DNA of 64,000 nt, taken from contig NZ_CP118527.1 of NCBI RefSeq assembly GCF_028885415.1, forward strand, positions 248,001 through 312,000, in the 5' to 3' direction. The stretch is from Streptomyces coeruleorubidus (lineage in GTDB: Bacteria; Actinomycetota; Actinomycetes; Streptomycetales; Streptomycetaceae). The notes beneath the pieces were generated by a model, which was not told where the DNA came from, did no database searches, and saw nothing but the letters and a program-made list of their open reading frames with translations. Both the position numbers and the translations under genes were made by a program. Within the stretch, counting starts at the first letter, position 1. Every line of letters starts with the position of its first letter. Positions 1-9,521 of this stretch are shown here, piece after piece.

Positions 1-460
<460 letters not shown>

Positions 461-577
461 CGCGACTCCAGAGGGGTTGGCTCGGTCGGGAGGAAACCGG
501 TGTCCACTCTGTCGTGACCTGCGCCCATGCGTCCAACAGAAGAATCCGATGGAATTCAGCGGCTAGGCTTCTCAGTC

Positions 578-1555
578 ATGGAACTGCGCCACCTGCAGCA
601 CTTCGTCGCGGTCGCCGAGGACCAGCACTTCACCCGGGCGGCCGAACGGCTCCTGGTGTCCCAGTCGGGTCTGTCGGCCTCGATCCGGGCGCTGGAGCGG
701 GAGCTCCAGACGCCGCTGTTCGTGCGCACGACCCGCCGGGTGACCCTCACCCCGGCCGGGCGGGCGCTGCTCGGTGAGGCGGAGCGGATCCTGGCGCAGG
801 TGCGGGCCGCCCACGAGGCGGTGGCGGCGGTGCAGGGCGTACTGCGCGGAATGCTCGCGCTCGGCAGTGAGCAGTGCATCGCCGGGGTGCACGTCGCGGG
901 GTTGCTCGCCACCTTCCGGCACCAGCATCCGGACGTGGAGATCTGTCTGCGGCAGGCCGGGTCGGGCGCGCTCGCGGAGGAGGTCGCGGCCGGGCGGCTC
1001 GACCTGGCGTTCGCCGTACGGACGCAGGCGGACAGCGATCAGCTGCGGTCGGTGCCGCTGACCAGCGAGCCTATGACGCTGCTGTGCCACGCCAGCCACC
1101 GGCTGGCCGCCGCCGGCGCGGCCGTCACGCCGGAGGAGCTGGGCGGGGAGGTGTTCGTCGACTTCCACCCGGACTGGGGTCCGCGCCGCACCACCGACAC
1201 GGTGTTCGCCGCCGCGGGCGTACGGCGGACCGTGGCCCTGGAGGTGAACGACGTGCACACCCTGCTCGACCTGGTCGACGAGAACCTCGGTATCGCCGTA
1301 GTGCCGCGGCACTTCGCGCACAAGCGCGCCTCCCTGACCGCGCTGCCGGTGAAGGGCACCGGCGAGGCGGTCTACGAGACGGTGGCCCTGCTGCCGCCCC
1401 GGCAGGCCACCAGCCCGGCGGCCCGGGCGCTGATGGCGCTGCTGGAGGCCACGGGGACCACGGGCCCGTCACTGGGGAGCACTGGCGCGCCACCAGGGAC
1501 CACGAACGCGGCGCTGGGGACCACGGGCGCGCGAGCGGAGACCACCGGCGCGTGA
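578..1555 (+). CDS. LysR-family transcriptional regulator
   Basis: A 325-residue regulator. The N-terminal winged helix reads MELRHLQHFVAVAEDQHFTR, and the helix-turn-helix region (AAERLLVSQSGLSASI) falls at residues 18-40. A LysR-type effector domain follows from about residue 90 to 290. The ATG at 578 matches the family start. The divergent position to the aldo/keto reductase is the classic LysR arrangement, so that gene is the likely target. The last 32 residues are a degenerate seven-residue repeat rich in Thr, Gly and Ala that is not part of the family fold. Confidence 0.92.
   Translation: MELRHLQHFVAVAEDQHFTRAAERLLVSQSGLSASIRALERELQTPLFVRTTRRVTLTPAGRALLGEAERILAQVRAAHEAVAAVQGVLRGMLALGSEQCIAGVHVAGLLATFRHQHPDVEICLRQAGSGALAEEVAAGRLDLAFAVRTQADSDQLRSVPLTSEPMTLLCHASHRLAAAGAAVTPEELGGEVFVDFHPDWGPRRTTDTVFAAAGVRRTVALEVNDVHTLLDLVDENLGIAVVPRHFAHKRASLTALPVKGTGEAVYETVALLPPRQATSPAARALMALLEATGTTGPSLGSTGAPPGTTNAALGTTGARAETTGA
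1456..1552 (+). repeat. 21-bp degenerate tandem repeat in the lysR 3' end
   Basis: About 4.6 copies of a 21-bp unit, roughly GGGACCACGGGCGCG plus variable bases. It encodes (T/S)TGAxxG heptads: TTGPSLG, STGAPPG, TTNAALG, TTGARAE, TTGA. It extends the LysR protein beyond the usual end of its effector domain and is likely to vary in copy number between strains. Confidence 0.75.
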
Positions 1556-1596
1556 ACCGGGGCGCACAAGGCGCGGTGATGCGCGATGGTGGAGCC

Positions 1597-2111
1597 ATGC
1601 ATGCGAAGGACATCCTCATCGACGGCTACAACCGCATCCGGGAAGAAGTCCACGCCACCGTCGAGGGCCTCGGGCCCGACGAACTGAGCGCCCGCCCTCC
1701 CCCGACACGAACTCCATCGCCTGGTTGGTCTGGCACCTCACCCGCGTCCAGGACGACCACGTCGCCGACGCCTTCGACCTGGACCAGGTGTGGCTGTCCC
1801 AGGACTGGGAGAAACGCTTCGGCCTCGGTCTGCCCCGCCGCGACACGGGCTACGGCCACAGCCCCGCCAAGGTCGCAAAGGTCCGGGTCGACTCCGGCGA
1901 CCTGCTGACCGGCTACTACGACGCGGTCCACGCGCAGACCCTCGACGCCCTGCGAGGCCTGGCGGCCAAGGATCTGGAACGCGTCGTCGACGAGCGCTGG
2001 GACCCGCCGGTCACCCTGGGCGTCCGGCTGGTCAGCGTCCTGTCCGACGATCTCCAGCACATCGGACAGGCCGCCTACCTCCGGGGGCTGCTTCAGAGCG
2101 CGGCCTCGTAG
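1597..2111 (+). pseudogene. DinB-family protein, one frame break
   Basis: DinB/DUF664-type four-helix-bundle protein, of the group that includes mycothiol-dependent enzymes. Frame 1 runs from the ATG at 1597 (MHAKDILIDGYNRIREEV) to about 1705. The rest (WHLTRVQDDH to LQHIGQAAYLRGLL, 1725-2111) is in the next frame. Restoring one C in the CCCTCCCCC run near 1700 gives a continuous 171-residue protein reading PPPDTNSIAWLVWHLTRV. The metal-ligand histidines in WHLTRVQDDH and QHIGQ are intact, so I regard the gene as probably functional and the break as a likely sequence error. It overlaps the convergent add gene by 19 nt. Confidence 0.8.
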
Positions 2112-3165
2112 CCGGGCAGGACCACGTTCCGGATGAGCGCGTTCCGCTCGTCGAACGGGAGGAACGCGCTCTTCAGGGCGTTCACCGTGACCGTGCGCAG
2201 GTCCTCGACGGTCCAGCCCGCCTGCTCGACCAGCAGGGACATCTCGCGGGTCATCGTGGTGCCGGACACCAGCCGGTTGTCGGTGTTCAGGGTGACGCGG
2301 AAGCCGAGGTCCTTCAGCGCGGTGATCGGGTGCTCGGCGATGGAGGTCGCGGCGCCGGTCTGGAGGTTGGAGGTCGGGCACATCTCCAGGGCGACACGCC
2401 GGTCGCGCACCCAGCCCGCGAGACGGCCGAGCTTGCCGACGGCGAGGTCGGGGATGTCGTCGGTGATGCGCACGCCGTGCCCGATGCGCTGGGCGCCGCA
2501 CACCTGAAGGGCCTGGTGGATGCTGGGCAGGCCGTGGGCCTCCCCGGCGTGGATGGTGAACGGCACGTTCTCGCGGCGCAGGTGCTCGAAGGCCGCGAGG
2601 TGGTCGGCGGGCGGGAAGCCGTCCTCGGCGCCGGCGATGTCGAAGCCGACGACCCGGCGTCCCGGAACGCCACGACCAGGTCGGCGATCTCCCGGCTGCG
2701 GTCGAACATCCGCATCCCGCACAGCAGCGTCCCGACCCGCACGGGCGTCCCCGCGGCCGCCGCCTTGGCCATACCGGCCGCGAGCCCCTCCTGCACGGTC
2801 TCGACGACCTCGGGCAGGGCCAGCCCGCCCTTGATCATCAGCTCCGGGGCGTAGCGCACCTCGCCGTAGACGACACCGTCCGCGGCGAGGTCGAGCACGT
2901 ACTCCTCGGCGGTGCGCAGCAGGCCCTCGCGGGTCTGCATGACGGCGAGGGTGTGCTCGAAGGTGGCTATGTAGCGCACCAGGTCGCCGGAGTTGGCGGC
3001 CTCGTAGTACCAGGCGGCGAGTTCGGTGGGGTCGGTGGTGGGCAGGGTGTGGCCGACCGCTTCCGCGAGCTCCACCACGGTGGCGGGGCGCAGGCCGCCG
3101 TCGAGGTGGTCGTGCAGCACGGCCTTGGGCAGCCGGCGGAGGGTGTCGATGCGGGGCGCGGTCAT
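2093..3165 (-). pseudogene. add: Adenosine deaminase, one frame break
   Basis: Converts adenosine to inosine in purine salvage; cytosolic zinc enzyme. The N-terminal part reads [22 protein letters not shown] with the HxH zinc ligands. It continues to [14 protein letters not shown], then shifts frame near 2657 (a GGG run that should be GGGG). Beyond the shift are [11 protein letters not shown], the catalytic [10 protein letters not shown] and [17 protein letters not shown] (zinc Asp). Restoring one base gives 357 residues, the normal family length. The ATG at 3165 begins [15 protein letters not shown]. Family assignment is firm, and loss of function is doubtful. Confidence 0.9.
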
Positions 3166-3208
3166 GTGCGTGTTCCTCGGCAGTGCGTACTCGGTGGGAG
3201 TCGGATCT

Positions 3209-3603
3209 CTAGTCGGTGGCGGGCTGGAGCAGGTCCCAGCGGTTGCCGTACAGGTCCTGGAAGACGGCGACGGTTCCGTACGGCTCGTGCCGCGGCGCCT
3301 CCAGGAACGTGACACCCGCGGCGGTCATGCGGGCGTGGTCCCGGGCGAAGTCGTCGGTGTGCAGGAAGAACCCGACCCGCCCGCGGTCTGGTCCCCGACC
3401 CGCCCGGCCTGCGCCTCCCCCCTCGCACGGGCGAGCAGCAGGCCGCTGCCCGTTCCCGGACTCCCCGGTTCGACGACGACCCAGCGCGACCCGTCGGGCC
3501 GGGGAGCGTCCTCGACGAGCCGGAACGCGAGAGCCTCGGTGTAGAAGCGGATCGCCTCGTCGTAGTCGTCGACGACGAGGGTGACCAGGGCGATACGTCG
3601 CAT
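3209..3603 (-). pseudogene. Glyoxalase/VOC-family protein, one frame break
   Basis: Small vicinal-oxygen-chelate protein; 131 residues if one base is restored. The start MRRIALVTLVVDDYDEAIRF and the TEALAFRLVEDAPR strand are typical of glyoxalase/bleomycin-resistance-like proteins. The frame changes near 3390. The C-terminal half continues as VGFFLHTDDFARDHARM to [16 protein letters not shown], with the usual Asp-Leu-Tyr-Gly-Asn-Arg-Trp ending. Substrate is unknown. It lies 43 nt upstream of add on the same strand, but nothing links the functions. Confidence 0.82.
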
Positions 3604-3739
3604 CAGGGCCTTTCGGAGCGTGGGGTTGACGCGAGAGGTTATACGTAACACTCGCGGGATGCAAACACGTTTCGGCGATCCCTGTACCTACTAGTATGTA
3701 CGCTCGCACTCGACGCCCTACGGCTCCCAGGAGACGCCC

Positions 3740-4087
3740 ATGCCCTTCGTCCGGATAGACACGCTCCGGGCCGGCCCCGAGCGACTCGCCGCACTCGGCC
3801 GCGCCGTCCACGACGCGCTCGTCGAAACGATCGGCATCCCGCCCGACGACCGGTTCCAGGTTCTCGTCGACCACGACGGCGCGAGCAGGACCCTCCGGTA
3901 CGACGACTACCTCGGCGTGCACCGCGACGACGGCATCGCCTACGTGGCGATCACACTGCGCTCCGGTCGCCCGCCCGCGCGGAAGCAGGCGCTGTACCGG
4001 AGGATCGCCGAGCTCGCGCAGGCCTACGCGGGCACCGAGCCGAGGAACGTGTTCGTGGTCCTGACGGAGAACGGACCGGCCGACTAG
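3740..4087 (+). CDS. Tautomerase-family protein
   Basis: A 115-residue protein starting MPFVRIDTLRAG, so after Met removal the N-terminal Pro used as catalytic base in the 4-oxalocrotonate tautomerase superfamily is present. The length fits the fused-subunit tautomerase type, and the second half (YVAITLRSGRPPARKQALYRRI) repeats the beta-alpha-beta pattern. Substrate cannot be told. Monocistronic, with no clear partner. Confidence 0.8.
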   Translation: MPFVRIDTLRAGPERLAALGRAVHDALVETIGIPPDDRFQVLVDHDGASRTLRYDDYLGVHRDDGIAYVAITLRSGRPPARKQALYRRIAELAQAYAGTEPRNVFVVLTENGPAD

Positions 4088-4196
4088 TCGCTCGGAGAGG
4101 GGCAGGCGCAGTACCTCGGCGCCCCGGGGACTTAGGCCGCCGGCCTACGTCCTCAGCCCGAGGCGGTCCGCCCGGCCACCCGCTAGCGTCCCGGGT

Positions 4197-4655
4197 ATGA
4201 AGATCACCGAGCCACCCCGCACCCCCGAGCAGCGCAAGGCGGACCTTCTGCATCGCCTGGAGCGGGAGATCGACATCTGGGTCGCGACGGCGGACACCGA
4301 AGGCGTGCCGTGCCTGGTCCCGCTCTGGTTCGTGTGGCACGACCAGGCCGTGTGGCTGTGCACACGGCTGACCAATCCCACGGGGCGCAATCTGCGGGAC
4401 GGCCGACGGGCCCGGCTGGCCTTCGGGGACACCCGGGACGTCGTGCTCGTCGACGGTGACGTGGAGACGTTCACCACTGACGAGGTGCCGCCGAAGGCGG
4501 CCGGGGCGTTCCGTGCGAAGACCGGCTGGGATCCGCGCGAGGGCCACGCGTCCTACGCGTTCTTCCGGGTGCGGCCGCGCGCGGTGCAGGCGTGGTGCGA
4601 GGTGCACGAGCTGCCGCGCCGGCATCTCATGCGGGACGGGGTCTGGGTGGTCTGA
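4197..4655 (+). CDS. Pyridoxamine 5'-phosphate oxidase-like flavin/F420-binding protein
   Basis: A 152-residue split-barrel protein: IDIWVATADTEGVPCLVPLWFVWHDQAVWLCT, then NLRDGRRARLAFGDTRDVVLVDGDVE. This is the PNPOx-like fold that binds FMN or F420 in actinobacteria. Substrate is unknown. The gene is convergent with the aldo/keto reductase (4 nt between stops). Confidence 0.8.
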   Translation: MKITEPPRTPEQRKADLLHRLEREIDIWVATADTEGVPCLVPLWFVWHDQAVWLCTRLTNPTGRNLRDGRRARLAFGDTRDVVLVDGDVETFTTDEVPPKAAGAFRAKTGWDPREGHASYAFFRVRPRAVQAWCEVHELPRRHLMRDGVWVV

Positions 4656-4659
4656 CCGG

Positions 4660-5567
4660 TCAACCGGCCTTTCGGCGCGGCGCGTTCAGCCGGTCCAGTT
4701 CCTCGTCCGTGAGGCGGATCGCGCCCGCCGCCACGTTCTCCACGAGGTGGTCGGGGTTGCCGGTACCGGGGATCGCGAGCACATGCGGTCCCTGGTGCAG
4801 GGTCCAGGCGATGCGGACCTGCGTGGGGCTCGCGCCGTGGGCACGCGCCACGTCGCGTACCTCTTCGTCATGGGCGGTGGTGGCGCCGCCCTCCGCGCCC
4901 TCGCCGGCGACGGCGTAGAACGGCACGAACGCGATGCCTGTTCGCCGCAGATCCGCAGCAGTTCGTCGGTGGCGGGGTCGGGGCGGTCGACGGCGTACCG
5001 GTTCTGCACGCAGACCACGGGGGCGATGGCCTGCGCCTCGACGAGGTGGCGGGGCTCGACGTTGGAGATCCCCAGGTGGCGTATCAGGCCCGCCTCGCGC
5101 AGTTCGGCGAGGGCGCCGAAGTGGTCGGCGATCGAGTCGTACTTCGGCATCCGGCGCAGGTTGACCACGTCCAGGTGGTCGCGGCCGAGCTGGCGCAGGT
5201 TCTCCTCGACGTGGGCGCGCAGGTCCTCGGGGCGGGCCGAGGTGGCCCACTCCCCCGACCAGGTCCGGTACGGGCCCACCTTGGTGACGATGACCAGGTC
5301 GTCGGGGTACGGCGCCAGCGCGCTGTTGATGAGTTCGTTGGCGGAGCGCAGCGACGAGAAGTAGAAGGCGGCCGTGTCGATGTGGTTCACGCCGAGGTCG
5401 ATCGCCTTGCGCAGGACGGCGATCGACCGGTCGCGGTCGCTCGGAGTGCCGAGATGGAAGGCGGCGCTGCCCGTCAGCCGCATCGCGCCGAAGCCGAGGC
5501 GGTGGACGGGCAGGTCGCCGAGTTTCCAGGTGCCCGCGGCGTCCGCGGTGATCGTCTGTGAGCTCAT
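4660..5567 (-). pseudogene. Aldo/keto reductase, one frame break
   Basis: Cytosolic NADPH-dependent oxidoreductase of the AKR fold. From ATG 5567 it reads LPVHRLGFGAMRLTG, then VNHIDTAAFYFSSL (catalytic Asp and Tyr), VIVTKVGPY (Lys) and IRHLGISNVEPRHL. The frame breaks near 4940 where one G of a GG pair seems lost (CGEQ then GIAFVPFYAV), and the end reads VLAIPGTGNPDHLVENV. Restoring one base gives 302 residues. Substrate is unknown; otherwise it looks like a normal gene. Confidence 0.85.
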
Positions 5568-5596
5568 CGACGGAGTCTCACACACGCTCCCCGCCG

Positions 5597-6481
5597 TCAG
5601 CAGTAGAGATTGCCGCCGGGTGACGTCCCGAGGATCTGCGTGAACCGCTGGTAGTTGTTCACACGGCTCTGCACCTGCGCCGGGTTCTTGCCGTCGCACT
5701 CCAGGGAGCCGTTGATGCTGCGGATGGTCTGGCCGAAGCCGGCGCCGTTGACCATGGCGTTGTGCGGAGTCATGGTGCCGGGACCGGTCTGGGTGTTCCA
5801 GTACCACAGGGCCGTCTTCCAGGCGACGGCCGCGTCGTTCTGCACCAGCCAGGGGTTGTTCAGCAGGTCGATGCCGAGCGCGTCACCCGCGGCCTTGTAG
5901 TTGAAGTTCCAGCTCAGCTGGATCGGGCCGCGCCCGTAGTAGGCGGCCTGGCCGGCCGGACAGCCGTAGGGTCGGCTCCAGTCGCAGTAGTGCGGGTAGT
6001 TGGCGGTGTTCTGCTCCACCACGTGCACCAGGCCGCCGGTCTCGTGGCTGACGTTGGCGAGGAAGGCGGCGGCCTCCTGCTTCTTCACCGTGTCGCTGCC
6101 GGTGCCCGCGAAGCCGGGGTAGGCGCTCAGGGCGGCGGTGAGACCGCTGTAGGTGTAGAAGGGATTCCGGTTCGGGAACATCTGGTTGAACTGCGCCTCG
6201 GTCACGACGAAGCGCGCGTTGGGCGTGCCGCTGTCGCAGGCGTACGGCTCCCAGTACCAAGTGCTGATGGTCGGGTCGTAGCCCGGGTTGGCGTGCTCGG
6301 CGATGTACGCCTTGCCGTCGGTGTAGCGGACGATGTCGCCGGCGGCGTACGACTTCCCGGCCACCCAGTTGGGATAGCTGGAGCACGCGGCGGCGGAGGC
6401 GTTCGAGGCCGGCAGGAGCACCGGCGCGGTGCCCGCGAGGGCGAGGGCGGCCAGGACGGCGGAGACGCGGCGTCTCGACAT
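5597..6481 (-). CDS. Secreted chitinase, GH19 with chitin-binding domain
   Basis: Hydrolyses chitin outside the cell; 294 residues. A Sec signal peptide (MSRRRVSAVLAALALAG to about residue 30) is followed by a CBM5/12 chitin-binding module (WVAGKSYAAGDIVRYTDGKA, aromatic WYWEPY) at about 35-82. The GH19 catalytic domain follows from about 90, with the catalytic Glu in VSHETGG and the YYGRGPIQLSWNFNY signature. The ATG at 6481 has AAAGGAG eight nt upstream and is preferred to a further in-frame start at 6505. Two dre-like boxes lie about 140-170 nt upstream and fit DasR control by N-acetylglucosamine supply. Confidence 0.95.
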   Translation of the reverse strand: MSRRRVSAVLAALALAGTAPVLLPASNASAAACSSYPNWVAGKSYAAGDIVRYTDGKAYIAEHANPGYDPTISTWYWEPYACDSGTPNARFVVTEAQFNQMFPNRNPFYTYSGLTAALSAYPGFAGTGSDTVKKQEAAAFLANVSHETGGLVHVVEQNTANYPHYCDWSRPYGCPAGQAAYYGRGPIQLSWNFNYKAAGDALGIDLLNNPWLVQNDAAVAWKTALWYWNTQTGPGTMTPHNAMVNGAGFGQTIRSINGSLECDGKNPAQVQSRVNNYQRFTQILGTSPGGNLYC

Positions 6482-6619
6482 GGGGTCAACTCCTTTGCGG
6501 AGCACGGCCGCACCCGTCGAGGGCAGGGCGGAGCAGAGCCTTCACCGCACGCACCGGGAGGACCGGTCACGGCGTGGGCGCGGCCGTGGTGGGGGGTGGT
6601 CGGAGGCACACTCAACCGC

Positions 6620-6652
6620 GTTGGTCTGTACCAGTCAAGGGTGTAGACCAGT
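6620..6652 (-). promoter_or_regulatory. Paired DasR-like (dre) boxes upstream of the chitinase
   Basis: Two 16-bp boxes on the chitinase strand: ACTGGTCTACACCCTT (6652-6637) and ACTGGTACAGACCAAC (6635-6620), with one base between them. The dre consensus recalled for DasR is ACTGGTCTAGACCACT. The boxes match at about 13 and 12 positions. Tandem direct repeats of this kind are known in Streptomyces chitinase promoters. Confidence 0.72.
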
Positions 6653-6679
6653 CATCCGTGCGCCGGGGTCACCCCGGGC

Positions 6680-7117
6680 TCACACGCGTGCCGACCCCGC
6701 CAGCGTCGCGGCCAGCCGCTCCAGCAGGGACCGCAGCAGGTCGTCGTCACCGTCGCCGAGCGGGGGCCAGCCGGCGCGCACCGCGCGGTCGAGCCGCTGC
6801 CAGTACTCCTGGCCGCGGGGGGTGAGGTGGGCGAGGACGCGGCGGCGGTCGAACGGGTCGACCCGGCGGTGCACGAGGTTCCGGTCGACGAGCTGGTCGA
6901 CCAGCTTGGTCAGCGTCCCAGGCGGCAGAAAGGCGGCCTCAGCGATCGCCGTCATGTGGTGCCCCTCGCCGTCGGACAGCAGGGCCAGCACCCGCCACGC
7001 GTCGAGCGAGCAGCCCTCTTCCTCCAGCACGGCCTGCAACCGCCGCGCCGCCAGCCGCTCGGCCCGCGTCAGCAGTTGCACCAGGTCGTCCGGCCGGCGC
7101 GGGGGTGGGGTGGGCAT
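6680..7117 (-). CDS. MarR-family transcriptional regulator
   Basis: A 145-residue winged-helix regulator. SLDAWRVLALLSDGEGHHMTAIAEAAFLPPGTLTKLVDQLVDRNLVHRR holds the recognition helix, and the DRRRVLAHLTPRG wing is typical of MarR. It is divergent from the AmiC-like gene with a 78-nt gap that contains an inverted repeat, so it probably represses itself and that neighbour. Ligand is unknown. Confidence 0.9.
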   Translation of the reverse strand: MPTPPPRRPDDLVQLLTRAERLAARRLQAVLEEEGCSLDAWRVLALLSDGEGHHMTAIAEAAFLPPGTLTKLVDQLVDRNLVHRRVDPFDRRRVLAHLTPRGQEYWQRLDRAVRAGWPPLGDGDDDLLRSLLERLAATLAGSARV

Positions 7118-7121
7118 CCTG

Positions 7122-7154
7122 CTCCTAGTTCACGAGGTGCGTCCATCCTAGGAG
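7122..7154. promoter_or_regulatory. Inverted repeat between marR and the AmiC-like gene
   Basis: CTCCTAG (7122-7128) and its complement CTAGGAG (7148-7154), separated by 19 bp, in the divergent intergenic region. The placement fits an operator covering both promoters. The assignment to the MarR protein is inference. Confidence 0.4.
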
Positions 7155-7195
7155 CCGCACTGGAGTTCGTCCGGCTGAGCCGGAATCATGACGCC

Positions 7196-8308
7196 ATGTC
7201 CCGGCACGACCTCCCCGCGCCCGAGTGGTTCACGGCCGACGACTCCGTGCTCGGCGTGGCGCTCGTCTTCCCCTTGCAGGGGCCGGCCGGCATCTTCGGG
7301 CCCACCTGCGAGCTGTGCGCCCGGCTGGCCGCCGAGGAGGTCAACCGGGACGGCGGCGTGCTCGGCAGGGAGCTGCGGCTGGTGCCGGTCGACGGCTCGG
7401 GCCCGCCCGGCGAGGTCGCCGACCACGTCGAGGCGCTGGTGGACCTGGGCGTCGTACAAGGCGTCACGGGCTGGCACATCTCCTCGGTGCGCCAGGCGAT
7501 GGCGCCGCGGATCGCGCACCGCGTCCCGTACGTGTACACCGCGCTGTACGAGGGCGGTGAGGACACGGCGGGCGTGTTCCTGACGAGCGAGACGCCGCGC
7601 GACCAACTGCGGCCCGCGATGGACCTGCTGGCGCACGAGCGCGGGGTGCGTCGGTGGTTCGTCGTCGGCAACGACTACGTCTGGCCGCGGCGTACGGCAC
7701 GGGCGGCCCGCGGGTACGCTCACCGGTCCGGCGGGTCCGTCGCCGGCGAGGTCTATCTCCCGCTCGGCACCCACGACTTCGAGCCGGTGCTGCGCCGCAT
7801 CGAACGCTCGGACGCCGACGGGGTGCTGATGCTGCTCGTCGGCAGCGACGCGGTGCGCTTCAACCGGGCGTTCGCGGCGCACGGCCTGCCCGCCCGCTGT
7901 CTGCGGCTGAGCACGCTGATGGACGAGAACATGCTGATGGCGAGCGGCCCGGCGGCCACCGAGGACCTCTACAGCACGTCGGGGTTCTTCGCCTCGCTGG
8001 CCAACCGGGACACCCTCGACTTCCACGGGCAGTACGCGGCCCGCTACGGCGTCGAGGCACCCGCCCTCGGCAGCCTCGGCGAGTCCTGCTACGAGGGCGT
8101 GCTGTTGCTGGCCGCGCTGCTGAAGCGGGCCGGGACGCTGGACGTGGCGGCGATCGGCGCGGCGGCGGGCGCGGTGTCGTACGAGGGTCCGCGCGGACTG
8201 CTGCACCTGCGCGACAGCCATGTCCGCCAGCGCATCTACCTGGCCCGCGCCGACGGGCTCGACTTCGACGTGCTGACGGAACTGGACCTGCGCGGCGCGC
8301 ACCCTTGA
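7196..8308 (+). CDS. AmiC-like periplasmic-binding-fold protein without signal peptide
   Basis: A 370-residue type I periplasmic-binding fold. VLGVALVFPLQGPAGIFGP, AAEEVNRDGGVLGRELRLVPVD, then WFVVGNDYVWPRRTARAARG and EVYLPLGTHDFEPVLRRIE match Pseudomonas AmiC and amide/urea-binding proteins. No signal peptide or lipobox precedes the fold (MSRHDLPAPEWFTADD), so it probably acts in the cytoplasm as a ligand sensor like AmiC rather than as a transporter subunit. It is followed after 67 nt by an acyl-CoA dehydrogenase-like gene on the same strand. Confidence 0.75.
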   Translation: MSRHDLPAPEWFTADDSVLGVALVFPLQGPAGIFGPTCELCARLAAEEVNRDGGVLGRELRLVPVDGSGPPGEVADHVEALVDLGVVQGVTGWHISSVRQAMAPRIAHRVPYVYTALYEGGEDTAGVFLTSETPRDQLRPAMDLLAHERGVRRWFVVGNDYVWPRRTARAARGYAHRSGGSVAGEVYLPLGTHDFEPVLRRIERSDADGVLMLLVGSDAVRFNRAFAAHGLPARCLRLSTLMDENMLMASGPAATEDLYSTSGFFASLANRDTLDFHGQYAARYGVEAPALGSLGESCYEGVLLLAALLKRAGTLDVAAIGAAAGAVSYEGPRGLLHLRDSHVRQRIYLARADGLDFDVLTELDLRGAHP

Positions 8309-8375
8309 CGGTGCCGACCGAAGGAAACACCCCGGGATCGACACCCCGGGCCGTGCGAGCGCGAGAATTCCTCCC

Positions 8376-9521
8376 ATGAGCTCCGCATCCCTCGCCTCCC
8401 CGCCCCACCCCCTCGTCACCCGCGCACGGCGGCTGGCGCACGATCTCCTCGTCCCGCACGCCGAGCGCGTCGACCAGGAGGGGGTGCCGGCGAGCCACAT
8501 CGAGGCGGTGCGTCGGTCGGGCCTGCTCGGGCTGGGCGCGCCGGAGGAGTACGGCGGGGCGGACGCGCCCGCCGCCGTGGCGCGGGAGGTCGCGGAGATC
8601 CTGGCCGGGGCGTGCTGCTCCACATGGTTCGTGCAGACACAGCACCACACTCCGGTGAAGCTGCTCGCCACATCCGACTCACCGGTCCGGGAGATGCTGC
8701 TGGGCCCGCTGGCGACCGGCGAGTCGCTGGCCGGCATCGCGTTCGCGCACGTGCGAGCCTTCCCCCGCGTGCCGGTGCGGGCCGTGCCCGAGCGGGGCGG
8801 CTGGCGCTTCGAGGGCACGGTGCCCTGGTACACGGGCTGGGGTCTGAACGACGTGATGCTGCTGGCGGGTGTGACGGACTCGGCCGAGGTGGTGTTCGTC
8901 GTCGCCGAGGCCCGCGAACAGCCGGGGATGCGTCCGTCGGCGCCGATGCGGCTCGCGGCCCTCACCGCCGCCCGCACGGTCTCCCTGGAGCTGGACGGCC
9001 TGTGGGTGCCGCAGGACGCCGTCGTGCTGCGCACCTCGCAGGAGCAGTTCGCCCAGGTCGACCTGCCCAGGGCCGCCAACACCAGTCCGGCCGTGTTCGG
9101 GGTGGCGAGCGCGGCGCTGGACCTGGTGGCGGACGCCCCGGACGGCCGTGAGCCGGCCCGGTCGCTGCGGGCCCGGCTCGACGAGGTCCGGCGGGAGGCC
9201 TACGCCCTGGCCGACCACCCCGTTCCGCACGAGTGCGTCCCTGAACGGCTGGCGCTGAAGGCACGGGCGTACGACGTGCTGCGGGCGGCCACGACCGCGG
9301 CGATCGTGGCCGGGGGCGGCCGGTCCATGGCCCTGGACAGCCGGGCGCAGCGCCTCGCACGCGAGGGAATGTTCCTGCTGGTGCAGGGCCAGACCGCCGA
9401 GGCACGCCGGACGCACCTCGGCGCGCTGGCGTCCGGTCAGCCGAGCCGCGGCAGCGCCGACGGTTTGTCCGTGCGGGACGGGACCTTGCCGCAGAACTCC
9501 GCTTCGATCACGTTGATGTAG
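8376..9521 (+). CDS. Acyl-CoA dehydrogenase-family flavoprotein
   Basis: A 381-residue protein. The helical N-terminal domain reads HIEAVRRSGLLGLGAPEEYGGADAP, and the middle beta domain contains VPWYTGWGLNDVMLLAGV. A helical C-terminal domain (LALKARAYDVLRAATTAAIVAGGGRSMALDSRAQRLAREG) lacks an obvious catalytic Glu at the usual place. It could be an acyl-CoA dehydrogenase or an FMN monooxygenase of the same fold (DszC/HpaH type). Its last 85 nt overlap the convergent serine hydrolase gene, more than usual, so the true 3' end may be misread. Confidence 0.75.
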   Translation: MSSASLASPPHPLVTRARRLAHDLLVPHAERVDQEGVPASHIEAVRRSGLLGLGAPEEYGGADAPAAVAREVAEILAGACCSTWFVQTQHHTPVKLLATSDSPVREMLLGPLATGESLAGIAFAHVRAFPRVPVRAVPERGGWRFEGTVPWYTGWGLNDVMLLAGVTDSAEVVFVVAEAREQPGMRPSAPMRLAALTAARTVSLELDGLWVPQDAVVLRTSQEQFAQVDLPRAANTSPAVFGVASAALDLVADAPDGREPARSLRARLDEVRREAYALADHPVPHECVPERLALKARAYDVLRAATTAAIVAGGGRSMALDSRAQRLAREGMFLLVQGQTAEARRTHLGALASGQPSRGSADGLSVRDGTLPQNSASITLM

